A stretch of DNA of 8,149 bases from Candidatus Kaiserbacteria bacterium (GCA_002401495.1 NVTG01000055.1:1-8149); one strand, 5' to 3'; counted from the first letter of the stretch, positions 1 through 5,645 are shown. Program-made: numbers and translations. Notes: a model not told the origin generated them from the letters alone.

Positions 1-315
1 CGACCGGCGGGGTAATTTGCGACATCTCGACCACCAGCACCAGATAGATGCCAAACCAGATCGGATCGAGACCGGCACTCTGGATCATCGGCAAGGCCAC
101 CGACGACGTCAGAACAATCATGCAGGTCGTGCGGGTTGCTGACATCAAACTGCTGCCCGATTGTCGCACTGGTCACCGAAGACGAGCCAGCAACGGCGGC
201 CATCACCCCACAGAATATTGACGTGCAACAAACGCCCCGGCAACCAGCTTACCTATGGGGCCACTCCCTTGAACATGTCCTCGAACAGGCGCGAACGAAA
301 CAGGATTTCCCCCAT
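1..315 (-). pseudogene. TRAP transporter large permease (DctM) remnant, decayed
   Basis: DctM is the 12-TM subunit of tripartite ATP-independent periplasmic transporters for organic acids. Three blocks of the family are readable on the minus strand in different frames. Block 1 (about 315-205) reads GEILFRSRLFEDMFKGVAP, then a TAG at 255-253 where the family has Trp, then LPGRLLHVNIL. Block 2 (about 212-150), in another frame, reads MAAVAGSSSVTSATIG, the conserved GSS/ATIG region near residue 100. Block 3 (about 124-1), in a third frame, reads MIVLTSSVALPMIQ and then DPIWFGIYLVLVVEM and ITPPV, which belongs near residues 365-405. The middle of the protein (roughly 260 residues) is missing between blocks 2 and 3, and the N-terminus (about 60 residues) is missing before block 1. 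The 3' end lies outside the window. The gene has a nonsense codon, a frameshift and two deletions, so it is not functional. Family assignment is firm; block boundaries are approximate. Confidence 0.8.
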
Positions 316-601
316 CCGGGCCCTTGTCGAGAAGTATGGCAAGACCAGAAAACTGGCGAGTGTACGTGCACATGACCAGGGGGTTTTGGGGGCACATTCG
401 GACGTCGATGGAACAATCGCGGCCTTCCGCGAGCTGATCGACAAAGCCGTTCATGAAGACGGTGCCGAGATCATCATTCTGGGTGGTGCTGTCACAGCGG
501 GGATGAAGCGCGAATTGCAACCGACATCGCCGGTTCCGATCCTTGATGGCCTGGACTGTGCCATTCGATATGCCGAAAAGCTTCATTCTTCCCGCGCCTG
601 A
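316..601 (+). pseudogene. Asp/Glu/hydantoin racemase family, C-terminal fragment
   Basis: An open frame reads ALVEKYGKTRKLASVRAHDQ, then a helix (AAFRELIDKAVHEDGAE), a strand and turn (IIILGGAVTAGM), then VPILDGLDCAIRYAEKL and a TGA at 599-601. This is the C-terminal part of the hydantoin/allantoin racemase family (Asp/Glu racemase superfamily), where the block GAE-IIILGG-A normally carries a catalytic Cys two residues after the first Gly. Here that region reads GGAVTAG with no Cys, as in some members with Ala. The family is about 230-250 residues and only about 95 remain. The frame stays open leftward to 161, but that part is antisense to the dctM remnant and not racemase-like. No start codon with a ribosome site is seen at the junction. 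It is inferred to be a truncated, dead gene; it could also be read as a gene fusion artefact. Confidence 0.65.
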
Positions 602-634
602 CCGGCCTTGGACAAAACATGGTAAATACATGCC

Positions 635-661
635 CTTGGGGTTAGACTTCGCATAACCAAG
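635..661 (+). promoter_or_regulatory. Possible 5' leader hairpin before the glucosaminidase gene
   Basis: GGTTA (640-644) pairs with TAACC (654-658), extended by CTT (635-637) and AAG (659-661) across a two-base GG bulge, with a nine-base loop. It ends just before the ribosome binding site of the gene at 677. No clear sigma-70 promoter could be matched in 602-676. Role unknown; it could be chance. Confidence 0.25.
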
Positions 662-676
662 TGCGGGAGAAAAGCC

Positions 677-1612
677 ATGTTAAACAACACCCTTACACGA
701 ATAAGAACGTGGATTGCAGGCCTTGTTCTGTCAGCTGTGGTCATTGTCGGCCAGACGGCACATGCCGATATAACCTTACCGCCACCTGCCGAACGTGACG
801 TCATCGAAGTCAATATTCATGGCTATGATCAGCTGGCCCACCTGTTTGATGATCTGAACTACACACTGGAACAATGGAACGCTGGCGAACGTGTCGTCCC
901 CCGCCTTTTCCTGCAAACGATCCCGACAGTCTGGCGTGACGAACTTGCCGATCAATTGACGGTCGAAGCAAAAAAACGCACCTTCTTTCGCACACTCGGA
1001 CCGCTAACCTTGCTTGCGAACGAGGAAATCGCCCTGCAACAACGCGCACTTCGCGAAGCCATCGACAATAATCACAGCGACATCATTGCCGAACTGGCCA
1101 AACAATACCGTGTTGAAACCGCCCCCGAAGATCCCGCCACAATTGCCGAACTTGAAAAACGCATTGCACCGGTTCCCGCATCACTTGCCATGGCCCAGAT
1201 GGCGATTGAAAGCGGCTGGGGAACGTCGCGTTTTGCCACCCTGGGTAATGCGTTATTTGGTCAGTGGACATATGGCGACGAAGGCATCACACCAAAAGAA
1301 CAGCGCAGCCATCTGGGTGATTACAAGATCGCCGCGTTCGACACGCCGTTCGGGTCTGTTCGGGCCTATATGAAAAACCTGAATACAGGTTCGGCCTATC
1401 AGGAATTTCGAGACAAGCGTGCGAAAATGATCGCCAATGAAGAACCTCTTTCGGGAACCGCCCTTGCAGAGACCCTGACCCGCTATTCCGAAAGGGGTGA
1501 AGAATACATCAAGGACGTTAAGGCTGTTATTCGCCAGAACAACCTTGGCCACGCAGACGATGCCGTGCTTGACGACGGCCCCTACTACTATCTGATCCCG
1601 ACAGGTGACTAA
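677..1612 (+). CDS. Bax-like secreted glucosaminidase (GH73-type)
   Basis: Predicted peptidoglycan N-acetylglucosaminidase of the Bax / mannosyl-glycoprotein endo-beta-N-acetylglucosaminidase-like group, 311 residues. Residues 1-30 form a Sec signal peptide (positive TRIRTW, hydrophobic LVLSAVVIVG, cleavage after AHA). Residues about 45-165 are a helical N-terminal region with the conserved VPRLFLQTIP segment. The catalytic domain spans about 165-290: AMAQMAIESGWGTSRFA contains the putative general acid Glu178, followed by NALFGQWTY at 191-199 and AYMKNLNT. E. coli Bax is about 274 residues and has the same order of motifs. The ATG at 677 is chosen because GGGAGA (665-670) lies at a good distance and the signal peptide starts there. 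It stands alone with its own leader, and a weak terminator follows. The substrate (glycan strand remodelling) is inferred from the family. Confidence 0.88.
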   Translation: MLNNTLTRIRTWIAGLVLSAVVIVGQTAHADITLPPPAERDVIEVNIHGYDQLAHLFDDLNYTLEQWNAGERVVPRLFLQTIPTVWRDELADQLTVEAKKRTFFRTLGPLTLLANEEIALQQRALREAIDNNHSDIIAELAKQYRVETAPEDPATIAELEKRIAPVPASLAMAQMAIESGWGTSRFATLGNALFGQWTYGDEGITPKEQRSHLGDYKIAAFDTPFGSVRAYMKNLNTGSAYQEFRDKRAKMIANEEPLSGTALAETLTRYSERGEEYIKDVKAVIRQNNLGHADDAVLDDGPYYYLIPTGD

Positions 1613-1633
1613 GCACGACTGGCGCCTTTTGCT

Positions 1634-1662
1634 TCACCAGAAACCAACGAACTGGTGATTTT
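1634..1662 (+). terminator. Weak Rho-independent terminator candidate
   Basis: TCACCAG (1634-1640) and CTGGTGA (1652-1658) form a perfect 7-bp stem with an 11-base loop, followed by TTTT (1659-1662). It lies 21 bases after the glucosaminidase stop codon. The large loop and short T-run make it weak. Its tail overlaps the -35 box of the next promoter. Confidence 0.45.
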
Positions 1663-1688
1663 GATTAAGCCATACTTGCGCTTATAGT
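1661..1688 (+). promoter_or_regulatory. Sigma-70-type promoter for the phosphatidyltransferase gene
   Basis: TTGATT (1661-1666) as -35, a 16-bp spacer, and TATAGT (1683-1688) as -10, which differs from TATAAT by one base. Transcription would start near 1695, leaving a leader of about 26 bases before the ATG at 1721. This suggests the gene is transcribed independently of the glucosaminidase gene. Confidence 0.5.
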
Positions 1689-1720
1689 CGCCGTTCCAAC
1701 GCATTAACCGGAAAAACCAT

Positions 1721-2359
1721 ATGTTTGACGCCCGCCTGCGCCCGCTGATCGATGTGCCCCTGAATGCAATTGCGCGCTCGCTTTCGGGCACGGGCATTAC
1801 CCCCAACATGATCACAGGGTTCGGGTTCTTGCTTGGCATTCTGGCGGCAGTCTGCCTTGCGCTTACCCTTGATTACGCTGCCCTTGCGCTGATCCTTGCA
1901 TCGCGTTTCATGGACGGTCTGGATGGTGCGGTTGCCCGGCACGCGGCCCCGCGATCACGCCATCCCGGTGCCAAAAGTCAGGAAAGCGACCTGGGCGGGT
2001 ATTACGACATCGTATCGGATTTTCTGTTTTATTCCGGCATCATTCTGGCCTTTGCCATCGGTCGACCGGAACACGCGTTGATGGCTGCTTTCCTGATTTT
2101 CTGTTTCGTCGGGACCGGGTCGAGTTTTCTGGCGTATGCGATCATTGCCGCCAAGCAGGGCCGGAGCGACGACCAAAGCCAGGGCAAAAAAAGCTTCTAT
2201 TTTCTGACCGGCATCACCGAAGGCAGCGAGACGATATTCGTTTTATGCCTGATATGTGTTTTCCCAGCCTGGTTTGACACAATTTCCGCCATTTTTGGCG
2301 CCCTTTGCCTGATGACGACCTTTGGGCGCGTCAGCCAGGCCAGACGTGACTTTGCATAA
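1721..2359 (+). CDS. CDP-alcohol phosphatidyltransferase family membrane protein (YnjF-like)
   Basis: Integral membrane enzyme of the CDP-alcohol phosphatidyltransferase superfamily, which moves a phosphatidyl group from a CDP-activated lipid to an alcohol. It is 212 residues with about six hydrophobic segments (about 33-50, 53-63, 101-114, 118-143, 170-183, 186-200). All catalytic signature residues are present: D65-xx-D68-G69-xx-A72-R73, then G92-xxx-D96-xxx-D100. The later part (AAFLIFCFVGTGSSFLAYAI, then a Lys-rich loop and TGITEGSET) resembles E. coli YnjF, whose substrate is unknown. Oddity: the spacer between Arg73 and Gly92 is 18 residues, whereas 8 is usual (as in PgsA), so about 10 polar residues rich in R, H, S and Q are inserted on the active-site side. 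The ATG at 1721 is preceded by GGAAAA at 1710-1715. The acceptor alcohol cannot be told from sequence. Confidence 0.85.
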   Translation: MFDARLRPLIDVPLNAIARSLSGTGITPNMITGFGFLLGILAAVCLALTLDYAALALILASRFMDGLDGAVARHAAPRSRHPGAKSQESDLGGYYDIVSDFLFYSGIILAFAIGRPEHALMAAFLIFCFVGTGSSFLAYAIIAAKQGRSDDQSQGKKSFYFLTGITEGSETIFVLCLICVFPAWFDTISAIFGALCLMTTFGRVSQARRDFA

Positions 2360-2397
2360 AATCAGAACTGATAAATTTTAGTGCAATGGCAACAGCT

Positions 2398-2426
2398 TGA
2401 AACGCATTCGTGAAACAGCCATATCG
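2398..2426 (+). promoter_or_regulatory. Possible promoter of the lipoprotein gene
   Basis: TTGAAA (2398-2403) is one base from the -35 consensus; a 17-bp spacer leads to CATATC (2421-2426), a poor -10 match. It lies about 105 bases before the chosen ATG at 2532. No convincing terminator separates it from the preceding gene, so read-through from 1721-2359 is possible. Confidence 0.3.
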
Positions 2427-2531
2427 AGCTTATCAAGTACCCCTGCCCGCCCGGACAGGAAACGTTAAAGCAAACCGTTGCCCGAAAAAGCCAAGCGCCC
2501 CGGCCGCTTGGGAAAAACAGCAAGGAATAGA

Positions 2532-3635
2532 ATGCGATCATTGAAGTTTCTATGCGCTGCCCTTGTCGGGTCTTTTTTGCTGGTTGCCTGTGATCAGTCA
2601 GGCCCGATCAAAATCGGCTTCATTGCCGGCCTGTCCGGCCCCGGTGCAGATGCAGGTACTGACGCACTTGATGCGCTGAAACTCGCAGCCCAGCAAGTTA
2701 ATGGCGAAGACGGCATTAATGGCCGCATGGTCGAAATCATCCCCCGTGACGATCAAAAAACGCCAGAAATTGCCCAAAGTCACGTTCGTGAATTCAAACG
2801 CCTGGGCGTTGATGCAGTTGTTGGCCCGATCATCAGCTCTATCGGTATGGCAATGCTGCCGGTGATCAATGAACTGGGTGTGGTCACGGTTTCCCCCACC
2901 ATTTCTGCCGCCGACTTTGCCGGTTTTCGCGACAACCTGTTTCGCATGAACTCCACGACCCGCGAAAATGCGCGCGCCTATGCCCGACGCTATATCGCGT
3001 TGGGCCATGAACGGGTCGCTCTTGCGCTTGACGGACAAAATCAGGCATTCGCCGATAGCTGGTATCGTGAGTTCCTTCTGGAACTTGATGCCCTTGACGG
3101 GCGCGTGGTTTCAAAGGTCTGGATCAATGTCGACGATGCCACACACGCCAGCGCAGCCGCCGAATTGCTGAGAAATAATCCTGATACCATTGTCCTGATC
3201 ACCAATAGCGCAGATGGCGCCCGCATGGCACAGGAAATACGCAAGCTGGCACCCGACATTCCGTTGGCGGCGGCTGAATGGGCGGGCTCGCAGGCCCTGA
3301 TTGAATTGGGGGGCGAGGCGGTCGAAGGATTGGAACTGGTGCAGGCCTATGATCGCTATGACACCAATCCGCGCTTTCAGAAATTCATCAAAGATTTCAG
3401 TGATATGTTTGGCCGCCAGCCCGGCTATACCGCTGTCCTGACATACGACGCTGCCACGGTTCTGTTTGCCGCACTGCGCACCAAGCACCCGGAACAGTCA
3501 CTTGCAGACGCCCTGACAAATCTGCCGCCGCAACAGGGGTTGCATCAGGAACTGGTGTTTGATGCCTTTGGTGATGGCAATCGCAACATCTATTTCGTGG
3601 CCATTCAGGACGGAAAGTTCATCCGGGTCGACTAA
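2532..3635 (+). CDS. Substrate-binding lipoprotein, type 1 periplasmic-binding fold (Peripla_BP_6, LivJ-like)
   Basis: Predicted periplasmic solute-binding lipoprotein, 367 residues. The N-terminus MRSLKFLCAALVGSFLLVAC is a lipoprotein signal with lipobox L17-V18-A19-C20; the mature protein would be lipid-anchored at Cys20. The two-lobed type 1 fold follows: lobe 1 opens with IKIGFIAGLSGPGA, then a helix (DALKLAAQQVN), GRMVEII, VDAVVGPIISS and the ligand-site segment TVSPTISAADF; lobe 2 contains ERVALALDGQN and PDTIVLITNSADGARMA, and near the C-terminus AVLTYDAATVLFAAL. This is the branched-chain amino acid (HAAT) binding-protein family; related folds also occur in receptor and LpoA-type proteins. 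The ATG at 2532 is chosen because AAGGAA (2522-2527) lies just before it and the lipoprotein signal begins there; a TTG 18 codons upstream would add a charged, Pro-rich extension. No ABC permease or ATPase gene is adjacent, so partner and ligand are unknown. Confidence 0.85.
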   Translation: MRSLKFLCAALVGSFLLVACDQSGPIKIGFIAGLSGPGADAGTDALDALKLAAQQVNGEDGINGRMVEIIPRDDQKTPEIAQSHVREFKRLGVDAVVGPIISSIGMAMLPVINELGVVTVSPTISAADFAGFRDNLFRMNSTTRENARAYARRYIALGHERVALALDGQNQAFADSWYREFLLELDALDGRVVSKVWINVDDATHASAAAELLRNNPDTIVLITNSADGARMAQEIRKLAPDIPLAAAEWAGSQALIELGGEAVEGLELVQAYDRYDTNPRFQKFIKDFSDMFGRQPGYTAVLTYDAATVLFAALRTKHPEQSLADALTNLPPQQGLHQELVFDAFGDGNRNIYFVAIQDGKFIRVD

Positions 3636-3661
3636 AAAAGCCCCGCACAAGCAGGGCTTTT
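3636..3661. terminator. Bidirectional Rho-independent terminator
   Basis: AAAAGCCC (3636-3643) and GGGCTTTT (3654-3661) are perfect inverted repeats. An additional GC/GC pair inside (3645-3646 with 3651-3652) closes an ACAA loop, with one mismatch between the two stems. The plus strand ends in four T; the minus strand ends in six T (complement of 3634-3639). It sits between the convergent genes ending at 3635 and 3696 and can serve both. Confidence 0.85.
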
Positions 3662-3695
3662 CGTATCGGCTTGGTCAGGGTCCTTGTGACCAGTC

Positions 3696-4043
3696 CTAGT
3701 GATCACTTTCCTCAAGGAAATGATCGCCAAGGCCGGTATCATATTCCATGCCTTCCTTGGTCAGAACGATACTCCCCGGATAACCTTCCTTGACCAGTCC
3801 CTTGCGGGTCAGTGCGACCCAAACAGCCGGGTTATCAAAACCGCTGGCATCGCGGGCGGCCACAGTGAATTTGCCAACATGAACATGATCACCATGGGCG
3901 TGGGGCACACGCAGAAGCGTTGCTTCGCCGGTCGCCTCGTCAATCTTCGCGGAATTGGGGTCTTTGGCAATGACCTGTGCGAGCACAAGAGTGCGCAGCT
4001 GCAGCTTGTTGAGTTTCAGCGGATTTTTGCGAACGAATGCCAT
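3696..4043 (-). CDS. Conserved small His-rich hypothetical protein
   Basis: A 115-residue, soluble, signal-less protein I cannot assign to a named family. The N-terminus (MAFVRKNPLKLNKLQLRTL) is basic and helical. Residues 47-57 hold a dense metal-ligand-like cluster, PHAHGDHVHVG (His48, His50, Asp52, His53, His55). The C-terminal half (about 70-102), with NPAVWVALTRKGLVKEG, PGSIVLTKEGMEY and an acidic tail, resembles the recognition-helix-plus-wing pattern of a winged-helix fold. It might thus be a small DNA-binding or metal-responsive protein, but this is inference. Codon use and composition look like neighbouring genes, and the frame is unbroken. The Shine-Dalgarno is weak (GGGG about 11 bases before ATG). 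The 3' end shares the bidirectional terminator at 3636-3661; its upstream side abuts the palindromic element at 4080-4265. Confidence 0.7.
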   Translation of the reverse strand: MAFVRKNPLKLNKLQLRTLVLAQVIAKDPNSAKIDEATGEATLLRVPHAHGDHVHVGKFTVAARDASGFDNPAVWVALTRKGLVKEGYPGSIVLTKEGMEYDTGLGDHFLEESDH

Positions 4044-4079
4044 GATGAATGATACCCCGGTTTAGATGCGTTATTTGCT

Positions 4080-4265
4080 AGAACCTGTTGCGATTAGCTT
4101 GTACCGCTTTTGCCAAGGGCAGTCCTCTGTCCAGCAAGGAAAGGGTCGCAGAGCGTAGCGGTGCTACGGTCAAGACCCTTGACGCTGCAGGGCTGAGAAA
4201 TGTCGTGGCCCGAAGGGTTCGCGAAACGCGAACAAAAGTTATGCAAGCTAATCGTAACAGGCTCT
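4080..4265. repeat. Long imperfect palindromic element A
   Basis: The terminal arms 4080-4103 and 4242-4265 are inverted copies: 21 of 24 positions match, and the three differences are all transitions. The pairing resumes inward with CTTTTG opposite CAAAAG. The interior holds further perfect hairpins: CGTAGC-GGT-GCTACG (4154-4168), GTCAAG-ACC-CTTGAC (4169-4183), both enclosed by GCAG (4148-4151) with CTGC (4185-4188) as a three-way junction, and GTTCGCG-AAA-CGCGAAC (4217-4233). It fills most of the 284-base space between the genes at 4043 and 4328. Open frames across it on both strands exist but look like by-products of the palindrome (both encode QANRNR at the arms). This is typical of REP/MITE-like intergenic repeats; copy number elsewhere cannot be seen here. 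Confidence 0.7.
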
Positions 4266-4327
4266 GGGACATATCTGTTACTTGGCGCGATGATGCAAGT
4301 GCTGATTTGGGCACCATCAAAAACGGC

Positions 4328-4600
4328 CTAACCGCCCGCCAGCATCCGGCGCAACTTGCGATCCCGCTTAAGATGCCATTCGCGGCTCATCGCCTGCCCG
4401 AATGTGCGGAACCGTTCAACATAAACCAGTTCCCACTGGCGTCCACGGGTGGTCTTGGCCCCCTTGCCGCTATTATGCGTCGCAAGACGGGCCTCAACAT
4501 CGGTTGACCAGCCAACATAGGTCCGGGGCAAGGTGGCCTTACCCTGCCCCGGCCTGAAATCACGTTCGCGCAGCACATAAACAAAGGTGAATGACGCCAT
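4328..4600 (-). CDS. Single-domain GIY-YIG nuclease family protein
   Basis: A 90-residue protein that is almost entirely one GIY-YIG domain of the small UPF0213/YhbQ-like, Slx1-related kind. The GIY half is the strand FVYVL (residues 6-10), and the YIG half is TYVGWSTDVEARLATHN (27-43), with the usual Arg of the following helix in EARL at 37. KGAKTTRGR (46-54) is the basic loop, ELVYVERF is the third strand, and the putative metal-ligand Glu lies in SREWHLKR (Glu74). An insertion of about 10 residues (RERDFRPGQGKA) lies between the first two strands. The ATG at 4600 is preferred over a GTG nine codons upstream, because AAGGGTGGT precedes it and the domain begins directly there. Family members are DNA structure nucleases or of unknown function. 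The gene is flanked on both sides by palindromic elements. A short stem with TTTTT overlaps its stop codon as a weak terminator. Confidence 0.85.
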   Translation of the reverse strand: MASFTFVYVLRERDFRPGQGKATLPRTYVGWSTDVEARLATHNSGKGAKTTRGRQWELVYVERFRTFGQAMSREWHLKRDRKLRRMLAGG

Positions 4601-4631
4601 GCTAGCACCACCCTTTGTGTTGGGCACTTGG

Positions 4632-4773
4632 TGATATGTTGGATTTCGTCACAGGGCGTGTCGAAAATGCCTGTTTGCGAGAACCGGCGCGCAGCGTACT
4701 TGACGTACGTGAGCACCGGAAGCGCAGCAAATGGGTGTTTGCAGACCGTCCTGTGACGAAAGGCGACATATCA
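4632..4773. repeat. Long imperfect palindromic element B
   Basis: The arms 4632-4658 and 4747-4773 are inverted copies: TGATATGT at the tip, then a short divergent stretch, then TTTCGTCACAGG, so 23 of 27 positions match. The interior contains a near-central hairpin CGTAC-TTGAC-GTACG (4695-4709) and a direct repeat, ACCGG-C-GCGCAGC (4683-4695) and ACCGG-AA-GCGCAGC (4715-4728). Partial complementarity (GTTTGC, 4673-4678, against GCAAA at 4727-4731) links arms and centre. The right tip overlaps the TGA stop of the SDR gene (4771-4773), so the element begins exactly where that gene ends. It occupies nearly the whole gap up to the GIY-YIG gene. It resembles a REP-like or MITE-like repeat and could form a large cruciform or RNA hairpin at the 3' end of the SDR mRNA. 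Confidence 0.7.
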
Positions 4774-5553
4774 GCCCATGGTGGAGTTGAAGGCTCCGCC
4801 ATCAAGCAGAACATTCTGCCCGACCATGAATTTCGCATGCTCGCTGCACATGAAGGCACAGGTCGCCCCGAAATCAAGCGGATCACCAAAACGTCCCGTG
4901 GGAAGACCCGCCTGGGTTTTGGTACGTGCCTCTTCCAGCGAAATGCCTTCGGCCTTGGATTTGTTGGTCATCAGCGCGTTGATACGGTCCGTATCGTGCT
5001 GGCCCGGCAAAAGGTTGTTCATGATCACACCATCCTTGGCCACCTGGCGCGAGGTGCCGGCAACAAAGCCGGTCAGACCGGCACGGGCACCGTTCGAAAG
5101 ACCCAGATGCGGGATTGGTGATTTAACCGAACCCGACGTGATATTCACAATCCGGCCCCACTGGCGCGAAATCATGCCCGGCAGAACTGCAGTCGCCAGC
5201 AGGATCGGGGTGAGCATGTTTGACTGAACGGCGGCTTCCCATTCCTTCTGGCCCCAGTCGGACCACACACCCGGGGGTGGGCCACCGGCATTGTTCACAA
5301 GAATATCCGGCGCATCGACAGCGGCCAGAACCTTGTTACGGCCTTCTTCGGTTGTGATGTCGCAGGCGACCGTTGTGACATTCACGCCATAGGTATCACG
5401 GATATATTCCGCGGTTTCGTTCAGCGGCCCTTCGGAACGCGCATTGAGCACAAGATCAACACCGGCTTCGGCCAGCTTGATCGCGCAACCACGACCAAGC
5501 CCCTTGGATGACGCACAAACGATGGCCTTGCGGCCCTTGATTCCAAGATCCAA
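4771..5553 (-). CDS. Atypical short-chain dehydrogenase/reductase (FabG-like)
   Basis: Rossmann-fold SDR of 260 residues, the usual length for classical SDRs. The nucleotide loop reads CASSKGLGRG (13-22), with Gly18 and Gly20 kept but Cys-Ala in place of the initial Thr-Gly. CDI at 64-66 and NNAGG at 87-91 are standard, as is the catalytic Ser region NITSGS (137-142). Where the catalytic Tyr-xxx-Lys belongs, the sequence is S153-NGA-R157 (within LGLSNGARAGLTG). The C-terminus GQNVLLDGGAF is family-like. As recalled, this matches the putative beta-ketoacyl-ACP-reductase-like SDR subgroup (cd05344) that lacks the perfect NAD motif and tetrad. The start is TTG at 5553, supported by a strong GGGAGG six bases upstream; no in-frame ATG competes. 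It follows dgoA by 122 bases and has its own promoter. Substrate is unknown; a role in sugar-acid metabolism is only positional inference. Confidence 0.85.
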   Translation of the reverse strand: MDLGIKGRKAIVCASSKGLGRGCAIKLAEAGVDLVLNARSEGPLNETAEYIRDTYGVNVTTVACDITTEEGRNKVLAAVDAPDILVNNAGGPPPGVWSDWGQKEWEAAVQSNMLTPILLATAVLPGMISRQWGRIVNITSGSVKSPIPHLGLSNGARAGLTGFVAGTSRQVAKDGVIMNNLLPGQHDTDRINALMTNKSKAEGISLEEARTKTQAGLPTGRFGDPLDFGATCAFMCSEHAKFMVGQNVLLDGGAFNSTMG

Positions 5554-5591
5554 TGGATCCTCCCATGTTCAGGAATTCAGACAATGGCAGG

Positions 5592-5620
5592 AATTTAGCC
5601 CGCACGCCCCCAAGGGTCAA
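5592..5620 (-). promoter_or_regulatory. Sigma-70-type promoter of the SDR gene
   Basis: On the minus strand, TTGACC (5620-5615) as -35, a 17-bp spacer and TAAATT (5597-5592) as -10. Transcription would begin near 5585, with a leader of about 32 bases to the TTG start. It shares its TTGACC and 17-bp spacing with the dgoK promoter. Confidence 0.55.
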
Positions 5621-5630
5621 ACGCACTTCC

Positions 5631-5645
5631 ATAATTTGGAATTAT
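5631..5645. promoter_or_regulatory. Palindromic operator candidate (T-N11-A) upstream of the SDR promoter
   Basis: ATAATTTGGAATTAT is a perfect dyad with 6-bp arms around a 3-bp centre. It contains TAAT-N5-ATTA, the T-N11-A pattern bound by LysR-type regulators. Its centre lies about 53 bases before the predicted SDR start of transcription, a common position for an activator site. No regulator gene is present in the window. Confidence 0.4.

Noticed and set aside
161..315. Left extension of the racemase frame as a real N-terminus
   Set aside because: This stretch is antisense to clear DctM motifs and its translation does not resemble the racemase family.
2478..2531. TTG start for the binding protein, 18 codons upstream
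   Set aside because: It would bury the lipoprotein signal behind a basic, Pro-rich extension, and AAGGAA points to the ATG at 2532.
3879..3902. HxHxDH in the small hypothetical protein as a metallo-beta-lactamase signature
   Set aside because: The protein is only 115 residues, lacks the other MBL metal motifs, and the hydrophobic strand before the motif is absent; the match is probably local.
4088..4507. Open frames of 80-139 codons across palindromic element A and antisense to the GIY-YIG gene
   Set aside because: They run through inverted repeats on both strands and over a well-supported gene; no domain or good ribosome site supports them.
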